A stretch of DNA of 64,000 nt from CAWDJT01 sp963828705 (GCA_963828705.1 CAWHGA010000047.1:40330-104329), one strand, 5' to 3'; shown: positions 1-9,497, counted from the stretch's first letter. Notes: generated from the sequence alone by a model not told the origin. A program made the numbers and translations.

Positions 1-141
1 TCCATGATGGATGTGGGGCAGGTCCTGGAGCGCGGACAGAACATTATCTTCCTGCGCACGGACACGCCGGTGCCTCCCCATGTGGTACAGGAACTGTTGA
101 AGCTGAAAAACGTCGATGTGGTGCAGGCCCTGGAGCTGTAA
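1..141 (+). CDS. serA: D-3-phosphoglycerate dehydrogenase, C-terminal ACT domain (partial)
   Basis: Only the last 46 codons are inside the window. The peptide (..GQNIIFLRTDTPVPPHVV.., ending ..VVQALEL) matches the regulatory ACT domain that ends many SerA proteins. SerA oxidises 3-phosphoglycerate in the first step of serine synthesis, and the ACT domain usually binds serine for feedback control. The catalytic part lies to the left of the window, so the call rests on the ACT tail alone. Another ACT-terminated enzyme is possible. Confidence 0.7.
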   Translation, partial: SMMDVGQVLERGQNIIFLRTDTPVPPHVVQELLKLKNVDVVQALEL

Positions 142-168
142 CATTCGATTGTTGTGGAGGATCGGCTG

Positions 169-613
169 ATGAAGGAAGACCAAGTAGACCAAGGCTTTGT
201 GTTCAAGGACAGCCGCAAGATTTCGCTGGATGATCGCCCAGACGGAACCCGAGGCGGCCACTGCCAGGGAGGCAGAAGCGCCTTCCGGCGAAGCGTCCGA
301 GGAGAGCCGGACGCCCGTTGAGGAGACCCCGCCGCAGAACGACGACAGCGGAACGCACAGCATGCCTCTGCCCGAAGTCAACTTCTCGACATTTGTCTTT
401 TCTTTGAGTTCGTCGGCATTGGTGCACCTGGGTGAAATCCCGGAACCGGTTTCCCGGCGGATGCACCAGGACCTCGGACTGTCCAAGCAGATCATCGATA
501 CCCTGGGAATGATAGAAGAAAAGACCCGTGGCAATCTGGATGCAGATGAGGACAGGCTCATCAAGGGCGTGCTCTATGACCTGCGCATGCGCTTTGTGCA
601 GAAAAGCAAATAG
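169..613 (+). CDS. DUF1844 family protein, with one frameshift
   Basis: A short conserved protein of unknown function. The C-terminal half (PLPEVNFSTFVFSLSSSALVHLGEIP...KQIIDTLGMIEEKT...YDLRMRFV) is the DUF1844 signature. The N-terminus (MKEDQVDQGFVFKDSRKISLDDR) is read from the ATG at 169, which has a GGAGG site at 156-160, but in a different frame from the rest. The frames join near 235-242 if one extra C in the run there is removed. The middle is a low-complexity Glu/Ala/Pro linker. It sits between serA and ispE. An alternative start at 197 in the downstream frame would lose the conserved N-terminus. Confidence 0.8.
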
Positions 614-649
614 CGATCGGATCTGGACTAATAACAGGCAGGAGCCGGT

Positions 650-1522
650 GTGAGCGCAATCGCAGCCCTGGTGCCCGCCAAGATCAATCTGTGGCTGGAA
701 GTGGTCGGCAAGCGTGCGGACGGATATCATGAACTGTCCTCATTGATGCTTCCCATCGCGGTGTATGATCATCTGGAAGTGACGCTGGGCGGCCCAAAAG
801 TCAGTCTGACATGCTCACACCCGGATGTGCCCCAGGACGAACGCAACCTGGTGTGGCGGGCGGCTGACCAATTTCGCCGAGAAACCCAGCTTTCCCAGGG
901 GGTGAACATCAATCTGGTGAAAAACATCCCGGTAGGTGCCGGCCTCGGTGGCGGCAGCGCCGATGCCGGGGTGCTCCTGGCAATACTCAACGATATGGCC
1001 GGCAAACCCCTGGCGGCGCCTGCTCTGGTGGATCTGGCGCGATCGCTGGGGGCTGATGTGGCGTTTTTTCTGCAACAGCGCCCGGCTCTGGCTACTGGTA
1101 TCGGTGAACAGCTGGAATGGGTCGATGGTCTTCCGGCCTATCCGCTGGTGCTCATCAAGCCCCCAATAATGGTATCCACCCGCAGCGTCTATCAAAAATT
1201 GACATTGACAAGGCAAGGGGCGGCCATTAAAATTCGTGCGTTTAAGGCCCAGCCTTTGGATCTTCCACGGGTTCTGGTAAATGATCTGGAATCCGTAACA
1301 GTCGCCGATTTTCCGGTTATCGCCCAGATCAAGCAGTGGCTTGTGGACCACGGTGCTCTCGGAGCGCTGATGAGCGGAAGCGGGCCGACTGTTTTTGCTG
1401 TTTTTGGCACAGTCGCCCAGGCCGTGGAGACTGGCGAGCTGGCGCGGCAAGCCTGGCCGCAGTGCTGGGTACAGACCACCCAGGTGCTGAGCGGGCCGGA
1501 TGTGACTAACTTGAATGCGTAG
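650..1522 (+). CDS. ispE: 4-diphosphocytidyl-2-C-methyl-D-erythritol kinase
   Basis: GHMP-superfamily kinase of the MEP isoprenoid pathway. It phosphorylates the 2-hydroxyl of CDP-methylerythritol with ATP in the cytoplasm. At 290 residues it has normal family length. Visible motifs are the N-terminal substrate motif PAKINLWLEVVGKRADGYHEL, the ATP-binding glycine loop PVGAGLGGGSADAG near residue 100, SLGADVAFFL, and the C-terminal GHMP motif ALMSGSGPTVFAVF. The start is GTG, with a GCAGGAG-like site upstream. tRNA-Gln and prs follow, a neighbourhood common in deltaproteobacteria. The frame is intact. Confidence 0.95.
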   Translation: MSAIAALVPAKINLWLEVVGKRADGYHELSSLMLPIAVYDHLEVTLGGPKVSLTCSHPDVPQDERNLVWRAADQFRRETQLSQGVNINLVKNIPVGAGLGGGSADAGVLLAILNDMAGKPLAAPALVDLARSLGADVAFFLQQRPALATGIGEQLEWVDGLPAYPLVLIKPPIMVSTRSVYQKLTLTRQGAAIKIRAFKAQPLDLPRVLVNDLESVTVADFPVIAQIKQWLVDHGALGALMSGSGPTVFAVFGTVAQAVETGELARQAWPQCWVQTTQVLSGPDVTNLNA

Positions 1523-1538
1523 CCCATAAGCTGATTGT

Positions 1539-1613
1539 TGGGGCGTCGTCAAGCGGTAAGACACGGGTCTTTGGAACCCGCACTCGGAGGTTCGAATCCT
1601 CCCGCCCCAGCCA
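1539..1613 (+). tRNA. tRNA-Gln (anticodon TTG)
   Basis: A 75-nt cloverleaf. Acceptor arm TGGGGCG pairs with CGCCCCA, followed by discriminator G and an encoded CCA. The anticodon stem CGGGT/ACCCG encloses loop CTTTGGA, so the anticodon is TTG and reads CAA. The T arm has stem GGAGG/CCTCC around the TTCGAAT loop. It lies between ispE and prs. Confidence 0.97.
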
Positions 1614-1715
1614 TTATTTTCTTGAAACCGTTCGTTTTGCCAGGTCCATGATCGGCAGCGCCTCTGTATGAGCGCAGGGTGATGGAAGCTGCCCACAGAA
1701 TAAGCCGGGTTGCGC

Positions 1716-2657
1716 ATGCGCGGGATTTTGAAGCTATTTGGGGGAAATTCCAGTCTGGCACTACTCCAGGCCATTTGTGATATCCTGGACGTACCGGTCG
1801 GCCGGGCTCTGGTGAGTTCGTTTAGCGACGGCGAAGTGCGAGTGGAAATCCACGAGAACGTGCGTGGCAAGGATGTCTACCTGGTCCAGTCGACCGGCCA
1901 CCCGATCAACCGCAACATCATGGAACTGTTGGTGCTCATTGATGCGGTCAAACGGGCTTCCGCTTTTCGGATCAATGTGGTCATCCCTTATTACGGTTAT
2001 GGTCGGAAGGATCAGAAGGATCGTCCCCGGGTGCCCATCACCGCCAAGTTGATGGCGGACCTGCTGTCGGTTGCCGGGGCCCACCGGATTATTGCGGTGG
2101 ACCTCCATGCTAACCAGATCCAGGGTTTTTTCAACATCCCGGTGGACAACCTGTTCGCCGCCAAAGTCCTGTTGCAGGACCTCCAGGAGAGGTTTGGCAG
2201 CGACGCGGTGATTGTCGCTCCCGATGCCGGCGGTGTGGAACGCGCGCGCGCCTTTGCCAAGCGTCTCAATGCCGATCTCGCTATCATAGACCGGCGCTAC
2301 GGCGATGAGCAGGGCGGCAACGCCTGGAGGGTGGTGGGCGATGTGCGCGGGCGTTCGATAGTGATCCTGGATGACATGATCGATACCGGCAGGACCCTCA
2401 TGCGCGCCATGGAAACGACCATCGCTTCGGGCGCCAGCGAGGTCCATGCCTACTGTGTGCATCCGGTGCTGTCAGGAAGCGCTGTCGATAAGGTGGAGAA
2501 CGCTCCCATGGCGTCCCTGACGGTTACCGATACCATTCCCCTGTCTACCCAGGCGGCCGCCTGTGGCAAGATTCGGGTGATCAGCGTCGCCCATCTCCTG
2601 GCTGAAGCCATTAGACGGGTCCACAACGAGGAATCAGTCAGCTCCTTGTTCGTTTAG
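1716..2657 (+). CDS. prs: ribose-phosphate pyrophosphokinase
   Basis: Makes PRPP from ribose 5-phosphate and ATP, feeding purine, pyrimidine, histidine, tryptophan and NAD synthesis. About 313 residues, normal length. Motifs: SFSDGEVRVEIHENVRG, the loop YYGYGRKDQKDRPRVPITAKL, VDLHANQIQGFFNIPVDNL (most homologues have HAGQ rather than HAN) and the PRPP-binding loop VILDDMIDTGRTL. An in-frame TTG lies at 1710, but the ATG at 1716 brings the N-terminus (MRGILKLFGGNSS) to family length. There is no strong Shine-Dalgarno site in front of either start. Confidence 0.95.
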   Translation: MRGILKLFGGNSSLALLQAICDILDVPVGRALVSSFSDGEVRVEIHENVRGKDVYLVQSTGHPINRNIMELLVLIDAVKRASAFRINVVIPYYGYGRKDQKDRPRVPITAKLMADLLSVAGAHRIIAVDLHANQIQGFFNIPVDNLFAAKVLLQDLQERFGSDAVIVAPDAGGVERARAFAKRLNADLAIIDRRYGDEQGGNAWRVVGDVRGRSIVILDDMIDTGRTLMRAMETTIASGASEVHAYCVHPVLSGSAVDKVENAPMASLTVTDTIPLSTQAAACGKIRVISVAHLLAEAIRRVHNEESVSSLFV

Positions 2658-2708
2658 CTGTGATGTTCGGCCGAGCGATACACGGCGCCAATTTTCGGAG
2701 GTTATCCT

Positions 2709-3323
2709 ATGGATGTGCAAGTGGTTGGCCAGTTGAGGACCGAGATCGGCAAAAATGAAGTTCGCAGGCTGCGCCGGCAGGAAATGGTTCCCGCCATATT
2801 TTACGGACCCAACAGCCAAGCGACGCCGCTGTCGATTCCCGCGCTTCGCATGGAAAAGCTGTTTCGGGAGATGGGGGACGAGCACAAATTGCTCAACCTG
2901 GTGATAGAAGACGGCCAGACACGTCAGGACAAGCATGTCATGCTCCGCGAGATCCAGGTCCATCCAGTGCGCCGCCAGTTGCTGCATGTGGATTTCTACG
3001 AAGTGGCCATGGATAAGGCCATCGAAGTGGAAGTTCCGGTGGAGCTGAAGGGCAAACCGCTAGGGGTGGACAAGGGTGGTGCACTGAACCAGTTGAGCCG
3101 CTTCCTGACAGTACGTTGTTTGCCTGGAGAAATTCCCGAAAAGATCGAGATCGACGTATCCAGTCTGGATTTGGGTCAAACGTTACACGTGGCCGATCTG
3201 GTTTCCGTGGTGCCCTTCGAGTTGACCGACGATGCCGGTTTTGCCGTAGCCACCATGGAAGCGCCCGAAGGCGGGACCGAAGAAGCAGAACCGGAGACTG
3301 CCGCTCCGGCTAAGAAGAAATGA
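2709..3323 (+). CDS. rplY: 50S ribosomal protein L25 / Ctc (TL5) form
   Basis: Binds 5S rRNA in the large ribosomal subunit. This is the long Ctc/TL5 form of 204 residues. An N-terminal L25 domain (about 1-92, with RRLRRQEMVPAIFYGPN) is followed by the beta-rich TL5 domain (about 98-185, VEVPVELKGKPLGVDKGG..LSRFLTVRCLPGEIPEKIEIDVSSL). It ends in an acidic, Ala/Lys tail. A GGAGG site lies about 8 nt before the ATG. Its position between prs and pth is a widely conserved arrangement. Confidence 0.95.
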   Translation: MDVQVVGQLRTEIGKNEVRRLRRQEMVPAIFYGPNSQATPLSIPALRMEKLFREMGDEHKLLNLVIEDGQTRQDKHVMLREIQVHPVRRQLLHVDFYEVAMDKAIEVEVPVELKGKPLGVDKGGALNQLSRFLTVRCLPGEIPEKIEIDVSSLDLGQTLHVADLVSVVPFELTDDAGFAVATMEAPEGGTEEAEPETAAPAKKK

Positions 3324-3372
3324 TGCCACCCGCCCGGTTTCTCCGGTCTCCGGTAGCTGAGCGTGACTGCTT

Positions 3373-3990
3373 ATGGATTATGAGGGCAACGCCGTAGCTG
3401 TGGTGGGGTTGGGTAATCCCGGCAGACGCTATGAGCATACCCGACACAATGCGGGCTACCAGGTTGTGGACTTGGTGGCCCGCGAGTTTTCGGTCACCCT
3501 GAGCGAGCGCAAGTACCCGGCTTGCTGGGGACAGACAACCTTTCGGGGACGCAAGCTGCTGCTGTGCCTGCCCACCACTTTCATGAACTTGAGCGGCACT
3601 GTGGTGATTCGCATGCTGCGGGATTTCCGCATTTCTCCCGAACAGATGCTGGTGGTTCACGACGATCTGGATCTTCCCAGTGGCCGCATCAAGCTGGTCC
3701 AACGGGGCGGCGCCGGCGGCCACCGCGGCGTGCTCTCCATCATGGAGCAGCTTGGACATAGGGATTTTGCTCGATTGAAACTGGGCATCGGTCGGCCGCT
3801 GTTCGGCGAAGCCGTTGAGGATTTCGTCCTGAAGCCCCCGTATCCCCAAGATCGATCGGCCTTTGCGGAAATGATTGTGCTCGGGGCCGAAGCTGTGAAT
3901 GCCGTGGTGGTCTCCGGACTGACGGCGGCCATGAACCGTTTCAACCGGACTCAGAGTGGTCCTGACCCATCCACGCCGGACGCCGACTAA
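3373..3990 (+). CDS. pth: peptidyl-tRNA hydrolase
   Basis: Releases tRNA from peptidyl-tRNAs that drop off ribosomes. At 205 residues it is a normal bacterial Pth. Motifs: VVGLGNPGRRYEHTRHNAGY with the catalytic His and conserved Asn, TTFMNLSG, VVHDDLDLPSGRIKL with the active-site Asp, and GGAGGHRGVLSI. It directly follows rplY, the usual pairing. The frame is intact. Confidence 0.95.
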   Translation: MDYEGNAVAVVGLGNPGRRYEHTRHNAGYQVVDLVAREFSVTLSERKYPACWGQTTFRGRKLLLCLPTTFMNLSGTVVIRMLRDFRISPEQMLVVHDDLDLPSGRIKLVQRGGAGGHRGVLSIMEQLGHRDFARLKLGIGRPLFGEAVEDFVLKPPYPQDRSAFAEMIVLGAEAVNAVVVSGLTAAMNRFNRTQSGPDPSTPDAD

Positions 3991-4344
3991 CCAGGCGGAG
4001 CTCCCCCCTTGCTGTCTACCGGCATTCCGGCTAGCTAATGTGCATCTGGAAACCACCGTTTGACACCAGCTTCTCCCGACTGAAGAGGCTCTTGATCGTC
4101 ATTCCCGCGCAGGCGCGAACCCAGAAATGGGCCTTCCGGGTGGAAACTCGCTAGCTGCGGTCAGCACTCCTCGACCGTTTGCCGGCACTCCAGTGACGTG
4201 CGATCCCACGCCTTGGTGTCCTCGCCGCACGACCACCTGCTTTGGCCTTTGCTTCGCCCCGATATGATGGTAAAATACTAAATTCTCAGGGGTCGCCTGA
4301 AAACTGCGAAAGGGTCAAGTGTGACCGCACACTTGGAGGCAATG
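3991..4344. other. Non-coding gap between pth and carD
   Basis: No supported ORF. The stretch holds a degenerate copy of a palindromic intergenic repeat at about 4098-4126 (GTCATTCCCGCGCAGGCGCG) and a candidate promoter for carD near its right end. The GGAGG site for carD lies at 4335-4339. Confidence 0.5.
4249..4276 (+). promoter_or_regulatory. Candidate sigma-70 promoter for carD
   Basis: A -35-like TTGCTT (4249-4254), a 16-bp spacer and a -10-like TAAAAT (4271-4276) lie about 70 bp before the carD start. They sit in a locally AT-richer patch. The call is by pattern only. Confidence 0.4.
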
Positions 4345-4827
4345 ATGTTTAGCGTGGGTGATTTGGCTGTCTATCCAGCGCATGGGGTGGGCAGGATAGA
4401 ATGTATCGAAAGCAGAGATATTGCTGGGAATAGGCAGGATTTCTATATCATGCGCATCCTCGAAAATGACATGAAGATCATGATCCCCATCCAGAATGCT
4501 GACGCGGTGGGGTTGCGTGTGCTGATTGATCATACCGAGATCCCCAAAGTTTATTCCATTCTCCAGACGAAGAAGATTTCGGTGGACGGTGGTACCTGGA
4601 ACCGCCGCTATCGTGAATACATGGAGAAGATCAAAACCGGGTCCATCTTCGAACTGGCCGAGGTGCTTCGCGACCTGCACGTGCTGAAGGAGGATAAAGA
4701 ACTCTCCTTCGGGGAGCGGAAGATGCTGGATACCGCTCGCAACTTGCTGGTTCGTGAATTGTCCATTTCGCAGGGAGTCACTGAAGAACAAGCTGAACAG
4801 GATGTCTTTTCGATGCTCGCGGTGTAG
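4345..4827 (+). CDS. carD: CarD/CdnL-TRCF family transcription regulator
   Basis: Small RNA-polymerase-binding regulator. The N-terminal CarD_CdnL_TRCF domain (MFSVGDLAVYPAHGVGRIECIE..) contacts the polymerase beta subunit, as in CdnL and Mfd. The helical C-terminal part (ERKMLDTARNLLVRELSISQGVTEEQAEQDVFSML) resembles the CdnL DNA/open-complex contact domain. Family members stabilise open promoter complexes, notably at rRNA promoters. The ATG at 4345 is chosen because GGAGG (4335-4339) sits 5 nt upstream and it gives the canonical start. Upstream in-frame starts at 4321 and 4342 are less well placed. Length about 160 residues. Confidence 0.92.
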   Translation: MFSVGDLAVYPAHGVGRIECIESRDIAGNRQDFYIMRILENDMKIMIPIQNADAVGLRVLIDHTEIPKVYSILQTKKISVDGGTWNRRYREYMEKIKTGSIFELAEVLRDLHVLKEDKELSFGERKMLDTARNLLVRELSISQGVTEEQAEQDVFSMLAV

Positions 4828-4960
4828 CGAGTTGCTGTGCGACAGGCTTCCTGCCAAGCAAGCCTGAACTTGGGCAGCAAAGTACTCTTCAGCCGATATT
4901 ACGATTTCCCGTGGGTTTCATAATAGCCACGGCAGCGAAGGGAAGGAGGGAGGTGATTTC

Positions 4961-5986
4961 GTGAAGTGGGCAGGGCTCGTATTGAGATTGCTTCTATTTG
5001 CCATTTGCGGTGTGGGTGGCTACTTCATCGCCGGCCAGATCAAAAGCCTGGAAGAACACCATTGGGCGCCGTGGGTCGGGGTCGTTGTGGGCATTTTGTC
5101 GGCATGGATTTCCACGTGGGTCATTCGCATCTTCACCCGCGTGCCCATCAAGGTGCTCACTGGTGGCACCATCGGCCTGGTAGCCGGCCTGTTGATAGCC
5201 AAGATGGTTGGTTTTGGTTTTAGCGGTCTCGAGAACCAAACGGTTCGCATTACTATTTTCATTATTTTGACCTGTATCTTTGGTTACATCGGCATGGTTC
5301 TGGGAAGCATCAAGGTGGAGGAGCTGCGATTCCCCAATTTGGGATGGTTTGGCAAGGGCGGCGGGCGTGGCGGTCAATCCAAGATCCTCGATACCAGTGT
5401 CATCATTGATGGCCGGGTGGTGGACATCGTCGAGGCGGGTTTTCTGGAAGGAACACTGGTGGTTCCCGAATTTGTGCTCCAGGAACTGCAGCGCATCGCC
5501 GACAGCCCGGATCAAACCCGGCGCGTGCGTGGACGTCGCGGGTTGGACGTCCTGAAGCGGCTACAGCAGGACAACCTGACCGAGGTGCGCATCGAACGTC
5601 AGCAGTTCAACAACATCGCCGAAGTGGATGCCAAGCTGGTGGCTTTGGCCTTGCGCCTCAATGGGCAAATCGTGACCAACGACTACAACCTGGCGCAGGT
5701 TGCCGAAGTACAGGGCCTTCAAGTGCTCAGTATCAACAAGCTGGCCAACGCTCTCAAACCAGTGGTATTACCGGGTGAAATCCTGCGTCTCCAGATCCTC
5801 AAGGAGGGCAAGGAACAGGGCCAGGGAATCGGCTACCTGGAAGACGGGACAATGGTTGTGGTGGAAAACGCCAGCAAGCTGTTGGGCAAGGAGGTGGACG
5901 CATCGGTCACCAGCGTGTTGCAGACCACTGCTGGCCGGTTGATCTTCACTACCATCAAAGATGGGGACCATGGCCGGCGGCACTAG
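4961..5986 (+). CDS. PIN/TRAM domain membrane protein (YacL-like)
   Basis: 341 residues. The first about 110 hold four predicted membrane segments (e.g. LVLRLLLFAICGVGGYFIAG, VLTGGTIGLVAGLLIA, IFIILTCIFGYIGMVLG). A PIN nuclease-fold domain follows at about 143-260 (ILDTSVIIDGRVVDIVEAGFLEG, LVVPEFVLQELQ, then IVTNDYNLAQVA), with acidic residues of the metal site. A C-terminal TRAM domain (about 275-335, GQGIGYLEDGTMVVVENASKLLG) probably binds RNA. The architecture matches Bacillus YacL. Its substrate is unknown. The GTG start has a near-perfect GGAGGTGAT site. The gene overlaps the start of rluD by 26 nt. Confidence 0.9.
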   Translation: MKWAGLVLRLLLFAICGVGGYFIAGQIKSLEEHHWAPWVGVVVGILSAWISTWVIRIFTRVPIKVLTGGTIGLVAGLLIAKMVGFGFSGLENQTVRITIFIILTCIFGYIGMVLGSIKVEELRFPNLGWFGKGGGRGGQSKILDTSVIIDGRVVDIVEAGFLEGTLVVPEFVLQELQRIADSPDQTRRVRGRRGLDVLKRLQQDNLTEVRIERQQFNNIAEVDAKLVALALRLNGQIVTNDYNLAQVAEVQGLQVLSINKLANALKPVVLPGEILRLQILKEGKEQGQGIGYLEDGTMVVVENASKLLGKEVDASVTSVLQTTAGRLIFTTIKDGDHGRRH

Positions 5987-7016
5987 GAATGCGGGTAGCG
6001 GACCAAACACGGTCGATGGCGACAGCCAACGGCCTCCCGACTTTATCTTTAACATCCAGGCGGAGTCTGTCGGGCGCCGCCTGGATGTTTTCTTAAACCA
6101 ACAGTATCCCGACCTGTCGCGCAGCCATTTCAAAAGACTCATCGAAGATCGGCAGGTGTGGCTGAATGATCACCCCACCAAACCCGCCTGCGAGTTAAAA
6201 ACCGGCGACCAGGTTGCCGTCTGGCTGCCGATGCTGGCTCCTGATCAGCAATTGACGCCCCAGGCCATCCCCCTTGACATCCTCTATGAAGACGACGATA
6301 TTCTGGCCGTCAACAAGGCCGCAGGGATGGTGGTCCATCCGGGTGCCGGCCACAGCGAGGGAACTCTAGTCCACGCCCTGCTGGCTCATTGCTCGAAACT
6401 GGCCATTCAGGGAGCGCCCTTGCGTCCTGGCATTGTCCACCGGCTCGACCAGGATACTTCCGGGGTCCTGGTGGTGGCCAAGAGTGAAGCGGCCTATTTG
6501 GATCTCATTCGGCAATTCAAAGTCCATGGCGTCACCAAGGAATACCTGGCGCTGGTCTACGGTCGAGTGACCCTCTCGCGGGGCGAAATCATCACGCTCA
6601 TGGACCGGCATCCCACCGATCGCAAGAAAATGGCGGTGGTTCAGGGCAGAGGGCGGGAAGCCATTTCCCGCTGGGAGGTGGCGAAACGCTGGGAGGATGT
6701 CACTCTGCTGCGCGTCCGGATTGAAACCGGGCGCACCCATCAGATCCGTGTCCACCTGAGCCATCTCCACCACCCGGTGGTGGGGGATGCTGTCTACGGA
6801 GGCGGCAAACGCCGGGCCAAGGCCGTCAAATCGACGCCATTGCAGCCGATCCTTGCCGCCGCCGAGCGCCAGATGCTCCACGCCTGGCGCCTCGCCATCG
6901 ATCACCCCATCACCCACCAGCGGCTCAATTTCGAAGCCCCACTACCGCATGATTTTGCCACCCTGATCGAGGCCATAGAACGCAATGCCCGAGCGGAAAC
7001 GGTCGCGGATGTCTAG
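5961..7016 (+). CDS. rluD: RluA/RluD family 23S rRNA pseudouridine synthase
   Basis: 351 residues. An N-terminal S4 RNA-binding domain (about 30-95, GRRLDVFLNQQYPDLSRSHFKRLIEDRQVWLN) precedes the RluA catalytic domain. The latter contains ILAVNKAAGMVVHPGAG, the motif HRLDQDTSGVLVVAKS with the catalytic Asp, and RIETGRTHQIRVHLSHLHHPVVGD. RluD isomerises uridines in helix 69 of 23S rRNA; RluA or RluC specificity cannot be excluded from sequence alone. Start at ATG 5961 or ATG 5970. It is translationally coupled to the preceding gene by overlap. Confidence 0.85.
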   Translation: MGTMAGGTRNAGSGPNTVDGDSQRPPDFIFNIQAESVGRRLDVFLNQQYPDLSRSHFKRLIEDRQVWLNDHPTKPACELKTGDQVAVWLPMLAPDQQLTPQAIPLDILYEDDDILAVNKAAGMVVHPGAGHSEGTLVHALLAHCSKLAIQGAPLRPGIVHRLDQDTSGVLVVAKSEAAYLDLIRQFKVHGVTKEYLALVYGRVTLSRGEIITLMDRHPTDRKKMAVVQGRGREAISRWEVAKRWEDVTLLRVRIETGRTHQIRVHLSHLHHPVVGDAVYGGGKRRAKAVKSTPLQPILAAAERQMLHAWRLAIDHPITHQRLNFEAPLPHDFATLIEAIERNARAETVADV

Positions 7017-7873
7017 CGTTGGAGGCTGCACTGCAAAGACCGCCGGAGCTTAAATAAGTATGGGGACGCCGCACGACCAGCCATGCACACCCAGGCAGAT
7101 GAAATGCGGTCCACCCCCGAGGAATGAACCGGCACATCGCTGGATTTCAGTGTAATTTGTGTAGTTCTTCCTCTGTAATCGCCAGATCATTGACCCCATT
7201 CCAATGTGTCCCGAATTCGTATAGCCTGCGTTCTTCACCGCCAACCACGTCGGAAATGCGCGATGCATTCGGCAGGCTCTTGGCCCGAACCCAGAATCAT
7301 CCCCTGAGCAACCAGGACGTCATTTGGGGAATTAAAACGTCCCAGGTCCCAACCACAAAAAATGTCGCTGGATGCGGTTGCGAGGCGGTCAAGTGATGTT
7401 GAAATCGGTTGGAATAGCTATGGGGACTGTCCCTCGCTTCTGAAGGTTTCGCCGGAGGATCTTGGCTGGATTCGAGCGCGACCACCCTCTTTCAAGACCT
7501 CCCGAAGTGAGACAACGTGCCCGAAGACCAACTGGCGCCGACCTGCACAACATCGACTCGTCTGGGGTCTGGCACAATGACGATGCATATCTCTGCTCCT
7601 CCCTTGCCAAGAATGCAAACGAAAGCATTCTTGACCAGACCCGTGATAAGTGCTACCCAACACCCTCAAAAAGCAATTTCGTATCACCTTAACGTCGGAC
7701 AAACGCCGTATCCGGTCAATGCCACCAGCAAGGGCCACCGGCAATAGAGACATGGAGTGTGGATTAGTCATGCGACCGGCAGGGCCTGTGATGCCCAGAT
7801 CATTGATGATTCTTGTGGAGTGCCAGCACATTGCGCCGAGCCGGAGGTTGTCGCCAACGGGGACAAGACAGGC
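7017..7873. other. Non-coding junction at the start of the glycan island
   Basis: No convincing gene. Two direct copies of TATGGGGAC lie exactly 360 bp apart (7059-7067 and 7419-7427) in similar flanks (AAATAAG.. and GAATAGC..). The second continues into the palindrome GGGACTGTCCC. Such sequences often flank REP-associated transposase remnants in deltaproteobacteria. On the minus strand a relic reading frame ending at 7150 (..LYEFGTHWNGVNDLAITEEELHKLH) looks protein-like, but is only about 50 codons and unidentified. The stretch to 7873 shows nothing else. Confidence 0.4.
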
Positions 7874-9491
7874 ATGAACATCGCAGCTCCCAGCTTCACC
7901 CGCCTGTTCTTTGGAACCCTTTGGCGCATGCGCTACCGTCTGGCCGGGATTGGTTGTGTGTTCTTCCTGTTGTTGTCGGTGGCGCGTTTCCATTCTCCGA
8001 TCACCGGCTTCTCGAGCCTGATTACGATCGGAACCAAGCAGGACTCAAGATCGTTCCCGCGCTGGCGCGCGTGCCCCATTACGTCTATGATGAATGCTAC
8101 GGCTATGATGGTGCTTATTACGTCCAGCTTGCGCTGCACCCGCTATTGGACGAACCGGCGCTGATCCATTCGATCGACAATCTGCCCTACCGGGCGAAAC
8201 GCATCATGTCATCGTGGGTGGCGTGGGCGGCTGGACTGGGCCGTCCGGCCTGGATTGTACAGGCGTATGCGTTGCTGAACGTAGCCTGCTGGCTGGCACT
8301 GGCCTTCCTGCTGTTCCGCTGGCTGCCGTTGAACGACCTGCAGTCCGCACTGCGGTGGGGAGCGGTGCTATTTTCGCACGGGGTATTGATGAGTTTGCGC
8401 AATTCGCTCGTGGACCTGCCGGCTTTGGTAGCGGTGGCTGCCGCGGTGGCTCTGTTGGAATGCCGGCGGTCAGCCGGTGCCGTCACGGCGCTGGCGGCCG
8501 CGACTTTGACCAAGGAAACCAGCATGTTGGCGGGAGTCCTGCTGCTGCAACTGCCTGTGCACGGGTGGTGGCAGTGGGCGCGACGGGCGCTGGCCGCCCT
8601 TTTCATGATTGCTCCGCTGGCTGTCTGGATGGCATTTGTCCGGTGGCGTTTCTGGCCCGGCAAGATCCCGGCCTGAACAACTTCACTCTTCCGCTGGCTG
8701 GATTTGTGGAAAAATGGACCAAGGTGATCGTCGATTTGCGGGCAGATGCGGGCGTTGGCTTATACTGGATGACCCTGCTGTGCATCGCGGCGCTGACGGT
8801 GCAAGTCGGGTTCTTCCTTGCCCGCTGGCGGCCCGCAGACCCGTGGTGGCGGATAGGCGCGGTGTTTGCTGGTCTTGCGGGGTTTGTGTCACAACCCGTC
8901 TGGGAGGGGTATCCCGGTGCGGCGACGCGGGTGCTGCTGCCAATGACCCTTTCTTTCAATATGCTTGTTCCGCGGGGCAAGGCTTGGCTGCCAGTGTTGC
9001 TTGCGGGCAATCTGTCGGTGCTGGCCGGCTTTGCTGAACTGAAATCATATCCGGTCGAGTTTTTCCAGATCAGGGGGAACCGGGCGGACGTGGCGTCCCT
9101 GAATGTCGTTTGCGGTGAGGGTTGGTACCGGGCCGAGAAGCTGGGCGATCGCGCATGGCGATGGGGTCGCCAATACGCATATCTCAAACTGGTGAATGTT
9201 GGGGAAGACCCGATCGAGGTGACTCTGACCGGTGAGTTCTCGGGCATCACGGCTCGACAATCCCGACTGCGGGTGAGGGGACAGGAGGTCTGGAGTCACC
9301 CTTTGTGGCCCAATCCCCGGACGATGCAGCCACCTCCCTTGATCCTGCCGCCGGGAGAGACGGTGTTGGAGTTTTCCACCGACCAGACGGCGCAGTGTCC
9401 ACCCGGAAACAGAGACCTGCGCGAACTGAGTTTTGCCATCTACAACCTGGTAATCGCGGTTGGGCCATTTCCCCCCGCTGGACAGCGTTGA
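7874..9491 (+). pseudogene. Polytopic membrane protein with C-terminal GxGWY..RW domain, two frameshifts
   Basis: Reconstructs to a protein of about 535 residues split over three frames. It starts at ATG 7874 (MNIAAPSFTRLFFGTLWRM). A cytoplasmic-to-membrane start is followed by the loop HYVYDECYGYDGAYYVQLALHPLL..DNLPYRAKRIM and then about eight hydrophobic segments (ALLNVACWLALAFLLFRWLP, VLLPMTLSFNML..). The YDG..Y.QLALHPLL pattern occurs in uncharacterised GT39-like membrane proteins of polysaccharide loci. Breaks near 8040 and 8655 are each repaired by restoring one base. From 9114 a soluble tail begins GEGWYRAEKL....RWGRQYAYLKLVN and ends ..LRELSFAIYNLVI, a domain also present in two minus-strand genes of the island. 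A methyltransferase follows after 6 bp. Function unknown; a role in lipid-linked sugar transfer or export is inferred. Confidence 0.6.
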
Positions 9492-9497
9492 TCCATC

